From a bacterium (lineage in GTDB: Bacteria > UBA10199 > 2-02-FULL-44-16 > JAAZCA01): 64,000 nt of DNA. Where the stretch lies: NCBI GenBank assembly GCA_021810905.1, contig JAJZQH010000004.1, positions 1 to 64,000 on the forward strand, given 5' to 3'. A program made the translations under genes and the position numbers. The notes beneath the pieces are model-generated. The model was not told where the DNA came from and made no database searches. It saw only the letters and a list, made by a program, of their open reading frames with translations. Positions 16,999 to 25,942 of this stretch are shown here, piece by piece. Position 1 is the stretch's first letter. Every line of letters starts with the position of its first letter.

Positions 16999-18663
16999 AT
17001 GAAGCCGAAAAGGGAGAGGGGAAATAAGGGGTGGTTGGTTGGGCTCGCGATTATAGCAGCTGCAGTGCTCAGCGGTTGCGGAAGTTACAGCGGTGCAGCA
17101 GCTAATGACATGACATCAAATTCTGGGGATTCGGGCGGCTCCGGCACCACGGTGACCGCCCTTCATTCATCCCCCAAGGAGCTTGCAGTTGGCGACGCCA
17201 TGGTAGTGGACCTCAGTGACGCTGCGGAGCAGCGAGTGGATTTCAGCGGAGTCGATGCGAATGCGAAGTTCATAGTCGCATTGGGTTCCTACGGCACCAG
17301 CGGCACGAACAGCTCGGTTCAAATCTCGGGAGACGTATCGTTACCCGAAGTTGATCCCGCTTCAAAAGCCATGGGCGTCGATGCCGAGGCTGTTCCCGAA
17401 AACGAAGGATATGGCCCGGAAGAGATGATGAGCGCGTGGCTCAGGGCCAATGAAGCCGTGCTGGCGGATAGTGAGATACCGGCTGAACCCGCCATGAAGT
17501 CTATGAGCGTCAAGGCGGCGGCTGTGGCGGGTGGCGAGAGCTTCAGGGTTCTCTCCAGCCTCACCGCGGTGAATTCATACGTCAACGTCACGGGCAACGT
17601 CCGCTGCGAGAAGGATGCCGTGGTCTTCTACGTGGACGCATCGGTCCCGGACAGCGTCCTCAATGACGACGACATCAATACTCTTTGCGCTGAATTCAAC
17701 CGCGTGGTGGTAGAAGAACAGCAGATATTCGGTGCGACTTCAGACGTGGATGGCGACGGCAAGCTGCACGTGCTCATGACCAGCCAGATCAACAAGCTCG
17801 GAGCGCTCGGCGGCGGCGTGGTCACCGGTTACTTCTATGCCGGCGATCTCTACGAACGAAGCGATTCCAATCAGGTCTCCAACCACAGGGAAATAATCTA
17901 CACGATGGTGCCCGATGAGTCAGGACAGTACGGTTACTCAATCAGCAAGGAATTTGCCATGCAGAACCTGCTGCCGGCCGTTCTGCCGCACGAACTGCAG
18001 CATGCAATCAGCTACAACCAGCACGTATTCGTCAACGGCGGGCAGCCCGAGGAAAATGGGATAGGTGAAGGACTCTCTCATCTGGCGGAAGACATCATGG
18101 GACATAATCGTGAGAATCCCTCCAGATATGCTCTCTATCTGGCGAGCCCTTCAACCTATGGCTTCGTGACCCAAGGATCCCCAAATCTCATGGAACGCGG
18201 CGCCGCATACCTCTTCCTCCGTTTCCTGTACGAACAGGCGAATGACGGCAATGCCTTCCTGCACGCCCTTGAGACGAGTTCGCTGCGCGGCATTGCCAAC
18301 ATCGAGGCCGCGTTCTCCGGTCCGGCAGATCTGAAGAGCTTCCCTGATTTCGTAAGCAGGTGGGTGATTGCGCTCGCCATGACCGATCGGGGAATCAGTT
18401 CGGACTCCCGGTTCATCTATCGTCCCCGAGTCAAAGATGTGGAGACCGGTGACTGGACGGGCGTGATCCTGTCGGGTGACGCTGAAGACGGTCGCGGAAC
18501 TATACTGACCGGCGTTAACCTCAACTCTTACAGCGGTAACAGCATGGCGTCGGTCGACAGCGGCACTGCAAAATTTTACGATCTCTCCACGGTCCCGGAT
18601 GCGTTGACTTTATCCGGATCGGCTGGTGGCGGCAACTTCGCGGCACTGATTCGCTACCAGTAA
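16999..18663 (+). CDS. Secreted lipoprotein metalloprotease, M30 (hyicolysin)-like
   Basis: From ATG 16999 (AAAGGAG six bases upstream) the protein starts with a basic stretch, a hydrophobic helix and a lipobox LSGC with lipidated Cys at 27. The Ser/Gly-rich linker that follows is typical of surface lipoproteins. The zinc motif HELQH is at residues 331-335, and GIGEGLSHLAED about 25 residues later supplies the third Glu ligand; both are as in peptidase family M30. A Ca-binding-like DVDGDGK precedes it. It is probably anchored in the outer membrane and degrades extracellular proteins. It stands alone behind a sigma54 promoter and is closed by a terminator. Confidence 0.88.
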   Translation: MKPKRERGNKGWLVGLAIIAAAVLSGCGSYSGAAANDMTSNSGDSGGSGTTVTALHSSPKELAVGDAMVVDLSDAAEQRVDFSGVDANAKFIVALGSYGTSGTNSSVQISGDVSLPEVDPASKAMGVDAEAVPENEGYGPEEMMSAWLRANEAVLADSEIPAEPAMKSMSVKAAAVAGGESFRVLSSLTAVNSYVNVTGNVRCEKDAVVFYVDASVPDSVLNDDDINTLCAEFNRVVVEEQQIFGATSDVDGDGKLHVLMTSQINKLGALGGGVVTGYFYAGDLYERSDSNQVSNHREIIYTMVPDESGQYGYSISKEFAMQNLLPAVLPHELQHAISYNQHVFVNGGQPEENGIGEGLSHLAEDIMGHNRENPSRYALYLASPSTYGFVTQGSPNLMERGAAYLFLRFLYEQANDGNAFLHALETSSLRGIANIEAAFSGPADLKSFPDFVSRWVIALAMTDRGISSDSRFIYRPRVKDVETGDWTGVILSGDAEDGRGTILTGVNLNSYSGNSMASVDSGTAKFYDLSTVPDALTLSGSAGGGNFAALIRYQ

Positions 18664-18687
18664 CTAACTACGCTCCTTTTCCCAAAC

Positions 18688-18727
18688 CACACGGGGCGGC
18701 CGTCAATAGTGACCGGCCGCCTTCGTG
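18688..18727 (+). terminator. Hairpin terminator after the M30 lipoprotein gene
   Basis: The stem GGCGGCCG (18695-18702) pairs with CGGCCGCC (18714-18721). It is extended by ACACG/CGTGT on the outside. It begins about 25 bases after the stop codon. No strong T-tract follows. Confidence 0.6.
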
Positions 18728-18740
18728 TATGTAAGAAGCA

Positions 18741-18817
18741 GCAAGCAAGGCCAGCAACGCCAGCAACCTTGTATCTCAAACGTTGCTTGCGTTTCTCGCC
18801 TTGCTTGCGTTGCTTGC
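18741..18817. repeat. Nonamer repeat, inverted pair, upstream of lgt
   Basis: The left part (18741-18767) is three 9-nt units on the minus strand: GTTGCTGGC, GTTGCTGGC, CTTGCTTGC. The right part (18782-18817) is four on the plus strand: GTTGCTTGC, GTTTCTCGC, CTTGCTTGC, GTTGCTTGC. The same units occur in frame inside nth at 29759-29812. Confidence 0.85.
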
Positions 18818-18869
18818 AGATATTGATTCCCCTTTACTTCTCACAGGGCTTTCCTTATACAAATCGTCT

Positions 18870-19682
18870 ATGTATCCGGTTCTGTTCAAGATTCCGCTTT
18901 TCGGCGGGATAACAGTCTATAGCTACGGCGTCATGGTTGCCCTGGGCTTCATCGCCGGCATGGCCTGGGTCGTGCGCGAGAGCAAGCGCGTGGGAGAGGA
19001 CCCGGGCCGGGCTATGGACCTGGTCTTCTACATAATACTCGCGGCCATCATCGGATCGAGGATTCTGGACGTCGTGGTGAGCGAGCGCGAGCGCTTTCTG
19101 CGCGATCCCCTCATGTTTTTCAGGATCTGGGAGGGGGGGCTTGTCTTCTATGGCGGACTCATCGGTTCCTTCCTGGTAGGCATCTGGTACATGCGGCGTC
19201 ATCGCATGAATTTTTTGCTGACGTGCGATATCTTCGCGCCTGGGATTGCGCTCGGACATGCCTTAGGAAGAATAGGCTGTTTTCTTGCGGGCTGTTGCTT
19301 CGGAAGGACTCTCGACGGTTCGGCATGGTACGGCGTCACGTTTCCTCTCAACGCGCATTCATTCGCTCCTGGAGGCGTGCCGCTCTATCCCACGCAGCTC
19401 ATGGAATCGATTGGCGAGTTCATCAACTTCGGAATACTCGTTCTCCTGAGTCGCTGGAAGCGCTTCGACGGCCAGATCATGGCGGCCTACCTCATGCTGT
19501 ATGCCGTTCTGCGCGCAATCGTGGAATTCTTCCGCGGTGACGTGGAGCGCGGCTTTGTGATCGATCCGTGGCTCTCTACGTCGCAATTCATCTCGATAAT
19601 CATGTTCGCCGTGGGCGCGGGTTTTTATATCCACCATTGGAGAAAAAAGCGCGGTCCCGATGTTAAAGGGGAGGGACGATGA
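18870..19682 (+). CDS. lgt: Prolipoprotein diacylglyceryl transferase
   Basis: This inner-membrane enzyme transfers diacylglycerol from phosphatidylglycerol to the lipobox Cys of prolipoproteins. Seven hydrophobic segments are visible. YSYGVMVALGF, GGLVFYGGLIG, the signature HALGRIGCFLAGCCFGR and the C-terminal EFFRGDVERG match the family. ATG 18870 (YPVLFKIPLFG follows) is the normal Lgt N-terminus; upstream in-frame codons fall in the nonamer repeat. The stop overlaps the next gene (ATGA). It opens an operon that also holds ileS, lspA and a second lgt-like gene. Confidence 0.95.
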   Translation: MYPVLFKIPLFGGITVYSYGVMVALGFIAGMAWVVRESKRVGEDPGRAMDLVFYIILAAIIGSRILDVVVSERERFLRDPLMFFRIWEGGLVFYGGLIGSFLVGIWYMRRHRMNFLLTCDIFAPGIALGHALGRIGCFLAGCCFGRTLDGSAWYGVTFPLNAHSFAPGGVPLYPTQLMESIGEFINFGILVLLSRWKRFDGQIMAAYLMLYAVLRAIVEFFRGDVERGFVIDPWLSTSQFISIIMFAVGAGFYIHHWRKKRGPDVKGEGR

Positions 19683-20158
19683 AGAAGGCTCTCATCCTTT
19701 GTGCGATAGTTGCAGCGGCGCTCGCGGCCTGCAGCAAACCCATGGTCAGGGCGAAGGTGCTTCCGGACGTTCACTATTACAGCCGAAGCTATGCGGCGAA
19801 CGCGAACGATACCTACTACGCGGTGCGCTGGGCTTTGAAGGACGTCAATATGCCGGTGGCGACGGAAGATTTGAACGCGGGCATAATCACCACGAAGTGG
19901 GAGCCGGTGACCTCCGATTCACACTACGTTGAGATGTTCGGCAGGCCCGACTATGGAGTCACCAATTCGTATCATCAACTGGAAGTCCAGATCAGCTTCG
20001 ATCAGGGGCGCTCCATGGTGAAGGTCGGGTCCCGCATCAAGTCTCTCGTGGCGCGCCTGCAGACTTCGGGCATTATCGAGAAAAAGGTGCTGGACGGCAT
20101 CGGAAATTTCCTGAGAAATTCCGAGCCGGATATCACCAACCTTGGCGTGAGCGAATGA
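19679..20158 (+). CDS. Small lipoprotein of unknown function
   Basis: The 159-residue product has a lipoprotein signal peptide ending in LAAC, with the modified Cys at 18. A mixed alpha/beta domain follows (YYAVRWALKDVNMPVATEDLNAGIITTKW), which resembles small outer-membrane-attached lipoproteins of the DUF-type but is not identified. Its ATG overlaps the lgt stop codon, so translation is coupled to the enzyme that would lipidate it. ileS follows 28 bases later. Confidence 0.82.
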   Translation: MKKALILCAIVAAALAACSKPMVRAKVLPDVHYYSRSYAANANDTYYAVRWALKDVNMPVATEDLNAGIITTKWEPVTSDSHYVEMFGRPDYGVTNSYHQLEVQISFDQGRSMVKVGSRIKSLVARLQTSGIIEKKVLDGIGNFLRNSEPDITNLGVSE

Positions 20159-20186
20159 AGTGAGGAAAGGGCAGGAACAAGGAGAC

Positions 20187-22982
20187 ATGGAGACGAACTA
20201 CAAAGACACGCTGAATCTTCCCGTTACCGAATTCCCGATGAAGGCGAATCTCGCGGCGCGCGAGCCAGTACAGCTGGAGCGCTGGGAGAAGGATCGGATC
20301 TATCACAAGATGGTTGAGGCGAGGGCGAAATCGCCGCGCTACGTGCTTCACGACGGCCCGCCTTACGCAAACGGCCATCTGCACCTGGGCACGATTCTCA
20401 ACAAGATACTCAAGGATATCGTCGTAAAGTACAGGAATATGTCCGGCCAGCGCTGCGATTTTGTCCCCGGCTGGGACTGCCACGGCCTTCCCATTGAACT
20501 CGAAGTGGACAAGAAGCTTGGCGCTGCAAAGCGCTCGATGAACCCCGTAGATGTGCGCCGCGCCTGCCGCGAGCACGCGGCGAAATTCGTGGATATCCAG
20601 CGCAATGAGTTCAAGCGCCTGGGCTGCCTCGGCCGATGGGAGAAACCGTATACTACGATGTCGTTCGATTATGAGGCCTCGATAGTGAGGGAGTTCGGCA
20701 AGTTCGTGCGCGCGGGTTCCGTGTACAAGGGAAAGAAACCGATCTACTGGTGCGCGTCATGCAGAACGGCGCTGGCAGAGGCCGAGGTCGAGTATGCAGA
20801 CCATACCTCGCCGTCGATATACGTGAAATTCAGGCTCAAGGACGACGGCGCTTTCAGGAAGGAATGGAAGCTCGGTGCCGAGCCGATATATCTCGTCATC
20901 TGGACCACCACTCCCTGGACCATTCCTGCGAACGTCGCGGTGGCGCTCAATCCCGATCTGCCGTACGTCGCGGTAAAGGTGGAGGGCGAGGTCTGGGTCC
21001 TGGCGGAAGGCCTTCTCGATTCCGTAATGGAGGCGGTGGGCAAATCCTACAGCACCGTCGTCGGAAGGCCCAGGCCCGAGAAGCTGGAGCACATGCATTG
21101 CGCGCATCCGCTCATCGAGCGAAACTCACTGATCATACTGGGCGAGCACGTGACGCTGGAGGCGGGAACCGGGGCGGTGCATACTGCGCCTGGCCACGGC
21201 CAGGAAGATTATGACGTGGGCCAGAGATACGGGCTGGAGGTGCTTGCGCCCGTTGACGACGCGGGGCGATTCACCCCTGAGGCCGGGCTCGCTTGGCTCA
21301 CCGGGGAATTCGTGGAAGACGCGAATGCTCCGATCATCGAGAAGCTCAAGGAGACCGGCGCTCTCGTGAAGAGCCGCGAGATAACGCACTCGTATCCGCA
21401 CTGCTGGCGCTGCAAGAAACCGATCGTCTTCCGTTCGACGGATCAATGGTTCATTTCGATGCAGCAGAGGGAGCTGCGGGCAAAGGCGCTCCAGGCGATA
21501 GACAAAGTGGAGTGGATTCCTCCGTGGGGGAGACAGCGCATAGCTGGCATGGTATCCGTGCGGCCCGACTGGTGCATTTCGCGTCAGCGGTTGTGGGGCG
21601 TGCCCGTGGTTGCGCTGGTCTGCGGTTCCTGCGGAAATTCGCACACGACTCCCGAGCTTGCGGAGCGCGCGGCCCTTCTCTTTGAAAAAGAGGGAGCGGA
21701 CGCGTGGTTCTCTCATTCCGCCGATGATTTCAAACCAGATGGTTTCAAGTGCCCGTCGTGCGGCGAGACGGAGCAGTTCGGCAAGGAGCCGGATATCCTG
21801 GACGTATGGTTCGATTCAGGCGTCTCCTTTGCGGCAGTGCTGGAAAACGAGGAAGGGATAAAGGATCAGGCCGATCTCTATCTCGAGGGGAGCGACCAGC
21901 ATCGCGGCTGGTTCCACACTTCACTTCTGACTTCCATCGGCACGCGCGAGCGTGCCCCTTACAAGCGTGTGCTCACGCACGGATTCGTCGTGGACGGCGA
22001 GGGGAAAAAATACTCCAAGTCCGCAAGGAACTACGTTCCGCCGGAAAATCTCATCAACCAGCACGGCGCGGAGATCTTGAGGCTCTGGGTTGCGTCTGAG
22101 GATTATCGCGACGACATACGCTTCTCCGACGAGATTCTCACGCGCTGCATCGAGGCATACCGCAAACTCCGCAACACGGCGCGCTATATGCTCGGCAATT
22201 TGAATGATTTCGATCCCGACCGCGATCAGTTGCCCGAGGGCGATCTGCTTGAAATCGACCGTTGGGCGCTGGCGGAGCTTGCACGCGTTACAAAAAAAGT
22301 GCTGAGCGCCTACGAGTCGTTCGAGTTCCACGCGATAGCGCAGGCGCTCGGCAGGTTCTGCACGGTGGAGATGTCGTCGTTCTATCTCGACGTGCTCAAG
22401 GACAGACTCTATGCGGAGAAGGCGCAGGGCAAACTTCGACGCTCCGCGCAGACGGTCCTTTGGCGGATCCTCGACGCAATGACGAGGCTCATGGCGCCGA
22501 TCTTTTCCTTCACGGCAGATGAAGTTTGGCTTTCGATGCCGCGCGGGAAAGGGAGCCCCGACAACGTATTCCTGGCGGATCTTCCGAAGGGCGCGGACGG
22601 CGATCAGAAGCTCATAGAGCGCTTTGATCGCGTGATGTCGGTGCGAGGGGCGGTGACAAAGGCCCTAGAGGCTGCGAGGGCGGAGCGCTTCATCGGCAAC
22701 TCGCTCGCCGCCAAGATTACGATAGAGTGCGATTCCGAGCTGCGATCGTTTCTGGAAAGCTTTGGAGAGATGCTGCCCGATCTCTTCATCGTCTCCGGTG
22801 TCTCATTCGGAAAGGCTGCGGGCAATTACCTCATGGCAAGCGATGAAGTGAGTGGGCTCACTGTCTCCGTCGACAAGGCCGACGGCGTCAAGTGCGCCAG
22901 ATGCTGGAAGTACTCTACGAGCGTGGGAAGCGATTCAGATCATCCAACCATTTGCGCGAGATGCGCCGCCGTCCTCAAATGA
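20187..22982 (+). CDS. ileS: Isoleucyl-tRNA synthetase
   Basis: This cytosolic class I enzyme charges tRNA-Ile. The start is ATG 20187 with AAGGAG just upstream; a GTG at 20160 is in frame but less likely. HLHLG (residues 64-68, the HIGH motif), the editing domain with LVIWTTTPWTIPAN, the KMSKS-type KYSKS near residue 605 and a C-terminal zinc ribbon (CARCWKYS...CARC) are all present. About 931 residues is the normal bacterial length. The ileS-lspA order is common in proteobacteria. It sits inside the lipoprotein-maturation operon. Confidence 0.97.
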   Translation: METNYKDTLNLPVTEFPMKANLAAREPVQLERWEKDRIYHKMVEARAKSPRYVLHDGPPYANGHLHLGTILNKILKDIVVKYRNMSGQRCDFVPGWDCHGLPIELEVDKKLGAAKRSMNPVDVRRACREHAAKFVDIQRNEFKRLGCLGRWEKPYTTMSFDYEASIVREFGKFVRAGSVYKGKKPIYWCASCRTALAEAEVEYADHTSPSIYVKFRLKDDGAFRKEWKLGAEPIYLVIWTTTPWTIPANVAVALNPDLPYVAVKVEGEVWVLAEGLLDSVMEAVGKSYSTVVGRPRPEKLEHMHCAHPLIERNSLIILGEHVTLEAGTGAVHTAPGHGQEDYDVGQRYGLEVLAPVDDAGRFTPEAGLAWLTGEFVEDANAPIIEKLKETGALVKSREITHSYPHCWRCKKPIVFRSTDQWFISMQQRELRAKALQAIDKVEWIPPWGRQRIAGMVSVRPDWCISRQRLWGVPVVALVCGSCGNSHTTPELAERAALLFEKEGADAWFSHSADDFKPDGFKCPSCGETEQFGKEPDILDVWFDSGVSFAAVLENEEGIKDQADLYLEGSDQHRGWFHTSLLTSIGTRERAPYKRVLTHGFVVDGEGKKYSKSARNYVPPENLINQHGAEILRLWVASEDYRDDIRFSDEILTRCIEAYRKLRNTARYMLGNLNDFDPDRDQLPEGDLLEIDRWALAELARVTKKVLSAYESFEFHAIAQALGRFCTVEMSSFYLDVLKDRLYAEKAQGKLRRSAQTVLWRILDAMTRLMAPIFSFTADEVWLSMPRGKGSPDNVFLADLPKGADGDQKLIERFDRVMSVRGAVTKALEAARAERFIGNSLAAKITIECDSELRSFLESFGEMLPDLFIVSGVSFGKAAGNYLMASDEVSGLTVSVDKADGVKCARCWKYSTSVGSDSDHPTICARCAAVLK

Positions 22983-22986
22983 CCAA

Positions 22987-23517
22987 ATGAAAACAAAATA
23001 TAAAATACTCATTGCGATCGTGCCCGCTATCTTCCTGCTCGATCAGGCGACAAAGCTCCTGATAATTAAGACCATGGAGTTGGGCGCCCGCGTGCCGGTC
23101 ATCCCCGGTTTCTTCGACATAGTCAACTACCGAAACACCGGCGCCGCATTCGGCTTGTTCTCCGGCATGGTGGATCACGTGCGCATCCCGTTCTTCTACA
23201 TCATCGCGCTGGTGGCGGTGGTGCTCATGTCGCTGCTCTATCGCTCGCTCGAAGAGGACGAACGTCTGATGCCAATCGCCCTTTCCCTCGTGCTTGGAGG
23301 GATCGCCGGAAATATGATGGATCGCATCAGGCTGGGATCGGTCGTGGATTTCCTCTCGTTCCACGTTGGAGACGATGTCCTGGATTTCACGCTGGCGGGC
23401 CGCCATATAAGCTTGCCGCTCGAATGGCCCGCCTTCAACGTGGCCGATAGCGCGATAACTGTGGCGATGATTCTCATATTCATCGCAGCGCTGCGCAGGT
23501 CGAGGGGAGCAGCATGA
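22987..23517 (+). CDS. lspA: Lipoprotein signal peptidase (signal peptidase II)
   Basis: It removes the signal peptide of diacylglyceryl-modified prolipoproteins in the inner membrane. It has four membrane helices, LLDQATKLLI near the N-terminus, NYRNTGAAFGLF, and the catalytic aspartates in GNMMDRIRLGSVVDFL and FNVADSAIT. ATG 22987 lies four bases after the ileS stop. Its stop overlaps the next gene by four bases. The length of 176 residues is a little above average. Confidence 0.95.
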   Translation: MKTKYKILIAIVPAIFLLDQATKLLIIKTMELGARVPVIPGFFDIVNYRNTGAAFGLFSGMVDHVRIPFFYIIALVAVVLMSLLYRSLEEDERLMPIALSLVLGGIAGNMMDRIRLGSVVDFLSFHVGDDVLDFTLAGRHISLPLEWPAFNVADSAITVAMILIFIAALRRSRGAA

Positions 23518-24305
23518 GACCATTCCTTTTTCATATTGGCAGCATGGGCGTGCCGTCGTTTTTTTTTATGATCATGGTAGGAGCCCTCGCCGCGACTTTC
23601 TTTGCCGCGCACACGGCGCGCCGCGAGAAGGCAGATCCCGTGGTCATGCTCGATTTCGGCATCATCGCCATTATCGCTTCAGTGATCGGTTCGCGCATCT
23701 TTCACATCCTTGTCGAGAATCCTTCCTATTATTGGGAGAATCCGATCCGCGTATTCTATTTCTGGCAGGGCGGCTTTGTATCGATCGGCGCTTACGCCGC
23801 TTCGGTCGCGGGCTGGTTCGTATACATGTGGAAGCGCAAGCTCAACTACTGGCGATATCTGGATATAGTAACCACCGCGGTGCCGATCATCGTCTTCTTC
23901 GTGCGCGCAGGATGCCTCTGCGTCGGGTGTTGTTACGGCAAACCTACGAATTTTTTCATTCACCTCGTGTTCAACGACCCAGCGTCTACGGCAGGCTATT
24001 TCCATCTGGGTGAAAAACTTCACGCGACGCAGCTCTACTTTATGGCGAATGCGCTCGTGATGTGGGGTGTCCTGCTGCTCGTGTACCGTTACAGAAAATT
24101 TTACGGCCAGGTGCTGGCGGCTTTTTTTATGTACTACGGTGTGACGCGCTTCTTTCTCGAATTCCTGCGCGGGGATGAAGACCGTGGGATATGGCTGGGC
24201 GGAATGGTTTCCACGGGACAGATCGCGATGATCTTCTTCTTTGCCGCGGGAGTCGCTATCTGGATACTGCGGAGAAAGACCAGGATACCGGAGGTAACGA
24301 AGTGA
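23514..24305 (+). CDS. Second prolipoprotein diacylglyceryl transferase-like protein
   Basis: The 263-residue polytopic membrane protein is clearly homologous to Lgt: GSRIFHILVENP, FYFWQGGFVSIGAYAAS, VRAGCLCVGCCYGKPT and FFLEFLRGDEDRG. It is diverged at signature positions: the HALGRIGCF stretch of the first copy reads FFVRAGCLC here, without the conserved His. It may act on a subset of lipoproteins or have another acyl/phosphatidyl substrate. ATGA overlap couples it to lspA, and a GTGA overlap couples it to the CPBP protease. Confidence 0.85.
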   Translation: MRPFLFHIGSMGVPSFFFMIMVGALAATFFAAHTARREKADPVVMLDFGIIAIIASVIGSRIFHILVENPSYYWENPIRVFYFWQGGFVSIGAYAASVAGWFVYMWKRKLNYWRYLDIVTTAVPIIVFFVRAGCLCVGCCYGKPTNFFIHLVFNDPASTAGYFHLGEKLHATQLYFMANALVMWGVLLLVYRYRKFYGQVLAAFFMYYGVTRFFLEFLRGDEDRGIWLGGMVSTGQIAMIFFFAAGVAIWILRRKTRIPEVTK

Positions 24306-24970
24306 CGCGGCGGCGTTCGCTTGCCATCGAGATCGCTCTCGTAACCGCGGCTCTGCTGGCGGTAATTCACCTGCTCTATTTCGCGCGCGGGAGCAGTTTC
24401 ATCGGTCCCAGGATATCTTACTTTGTCGCGTATCTTTTGCTAGGCGTCCCGGTGCTCGTACTCTGGCTGCGGAGGCGCCCTCTCGATTTTTTCGATACTG
24501 GATGGCGTGCGCTGCTCTCTTCCGCGCTCATATTCGCAGTAGCAGCACTCGCCATATTCCCGCCGTTTCTCCTCGGCGCCCACGCGTGGCAGCGCTTGGT
24601 GATGCACGCAGGCGCTTTCTCTCCCGCCGGCTTTCCCGACTTCGGAAACGCTCTGCTCTTTCAGCTGCTGTTGATAGCGCTTCCAGAGGAATTCTACTTT
24701 CGCGGCTACGTTCAGTCGGCGATGAACTCAATCTTCGAGCGCCGATGGAGTTTTATCGGCACGCGGTTCGGATGGGGCCTGCCGATCACCGCCGCCATTT
24801 TCGCCGTGGCGCACACCTTCGTGACGTATCAGTGGTGGCACTTCTCGATCTTCTTTCCTGCTCTCGTCTTCGGATACCTGCGCGAGCGCACCGGCTCAGT
24901 GATAGCACCCACGCTCTTCCACGCGGCCTCAAATCTCCTCATGAACTGGTTCGCACGCTGCTACAGCTGA
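24302..24970 (+). CDS. CPBP-family intramembrane glutamic protease
   Basis: The 222-residue polytopic membrane protein carries all three CPBP (Rce1/Abi) motifs: EEFYFRG with the catalytic Glu pair, FAVAHTF with His, and FHAASNLLMNW with His/Asn. Such enzymes cut substrates within the membrane. The GTG start at 24302 overlaps the preceding stop as GTGA. As the last gene of the lgt-ileS-lspA-lgt2 operon it may process a membrane or lipoprotein substrate; that link is by position only. No terminator was seen after it. Confidence 0.88.
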   Translation: MTRRRSLAIEIALVTAALLAVIHLLYFARGSSFIGPRISYFVAYLLLGVPVLVLWLRRRPLDFFDTGWRALLSSALIFAVAALAIFPPFLLGAHAWQRLVMHAGAFSPAGFPDFGNALLFQLLLIALPEEFYFRGYVQSAMNSIFERRWSFIGTRFGWGLPITAAIFAVAHTFVTYQWWHFSIFFPALVFGYLRERTGSVIAPTLFHAASNLLMNWFARCYS

Positions 24971-25004
24971 TTCCAAGTGCGCATGTTTTGTTAAATAAAG
25001 ACCG

Positions 25005-25033
25005 TTGATTACGTGTTCTTCCTATGCTCTAAT
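25005..25033 (+). promoter_or_regulatory. sigma70-type promoter of the retropepsin pair
   Basis: TTGATT (25005-25010) and TCTAAT (25028-25033) are separated by 17 bases, 22 bases before the ATG of the small gene. Confidence 0.6.
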
Positions 25034-25054
25034 CATACTTAGCGGGAGGCTGCT

Positions 25055-25309
25055 ATGGTCGCAAGAATGACGTGGGCGGAAATTGCTGCGAAATATCCTG
25101 ATCAATGGGTTTCTCTGATTGATGTCAGTTTGGAAGAGAATGGCGATGTGAAATCCGGGATTGTTGAAGCGACTGGTCCGGATTTGAAAACGGTTATTAA
25201 AAAAAACAGAAACGTTCGCTCTTCTTCCCATCAGTTTAAATATACGGGAGCTGTCAAAAACTTTCTCGGTTTTGCAAAATGGGATTTAGAAAATGCCGCG
25301 GCTCACTGA
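25055..25309 (+). CDS. Small protein paired with a retropepsin-like gene
   Basis: The 84-residue product contains KYPDQWVSLIDVSLEENGD followed by a D-L-K-turn. This resembles the short DUF5678-type proteins often encoded next to aspartyl-protease-like genes. A GGGAGG site precedes ATG 25055. Its last 17 bases overlap the retropepsin gene in another frame, so the two are translationally coupled. The base composition is more AT-rich than the flanking housekeeping genes, suggesting transfer. Confidence 0.8.
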   Translation: MVARMTWAEIAAKYPDQWVSLIDVSLEENGDVKSGIVEATGPDLKTVIKKNRNVRSSSHQFKYTGAVKNFLGFAKWDLENAAAH

Positions 25310-25721
25310 AAAAGGCGGGCTCCTTTTTGCGACAGTCTCTGTGCCGTTCAAAAATCAGGACACATTTGAGTTGTTGGACCTTGTTGTCGACACGGGCGCT
25401 TTTTTGAGCATCGTCGATACGAGCCTTGTGGACTATCTTGGCTATTCGGCAGCAGATGCCTTGAAGAAGTCTGTTTTAGATGGTGCCGCGGGCAGGTCCG
25501 AGGGTTATCTGATCAAAGTCCCTAACTTCAAGTGTCTTGGTTTTGAAATTCCGGATTTTCAAATTGCCTGTCACGACATGAATACGCGATTGGGCGTCGC
25601 TGGAATCCTGGGAATGAATTTTTTAAAATTGTTTCGCATTGATCTCAATTACAATACCGGAGAAATTTATCTCATGGAAAAAATCATTCCAGCATCAGCC
25701 CGCAATAGAAACTGTCCGTGA
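25293..25721 (+). CDS. Retropepsin-like aspartic protease
   Basis: The 142-residue protein has a single retroviral-type aspartyl protease domain. LVVDTGAFLSIVD has the catalytic DTGA, a hydrophobic flap region follows, and ILGMNFLKLFRIDLNYNTGEIYL is the C-terminal I-L-G-x-x-F hallmark. Such proteins act as homodimers. There is no signal peptide, so it is probably cytosolic. It is coupled to the small upstream gene; such pairs resemble toxin-antitoxin cassettes in layout, but I cannot show that here. A strong terminator lies about 155 bases downstream. Confidence 0.87.
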   Translation: MPRLTEKGGLLFATVSVPFKNQDTFELLDLVVDTGAFLSIVDTSLVDYLGYSAADALKKSVLDGAAGRSEGYLIKVPNFKCLGFEIPDFQIACHDMNTRLGVAGILGMNFLKLFRIDLNYNTGEIYLMEKIIPASARNRNCP

Positions 25722-25875
25722 AATGCGTCTTCCGAACCGGGCGATCCCGGGGCGACGAACCTGTGTTAAGGCAAAACGGAATCTCATCTTGGTGAAATAT
25801 TCATTCTGACGAAATAAGGGTATCCTGATGAGAACATGTTGAATGATTCCAAGGGTTCATTCGACGTCACCCAAA

Positions 25876-25915
25876 AGAACGGGGCATCGCCAAAGCGCGA
25901 TACCCCGTTCTTTTT
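25876..25915 (+). terminator. Rho-independent terminator
   Basis: AGAACGGGG (25876-25884) pairs with CCCCGTTCT (25903-25911). The inner stem is ATCGC/GCGAT and a T-tract follows. It is bidirectional in principle (A-tract on the left) and separates the retropepsin pair from the convergent secreted-protein gene. Confidence 0.88.
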
Positions 25916-25942
25916 CGAGCATTTTTTTATAACTTCTTTACA

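Noticed and set aside
18783-18869. N-terminal extension of Lgt
   Set aside because: The extra 29 codons lie in the nonamer repeat; ATG 18870 gives the normal Lgt N-terminus.
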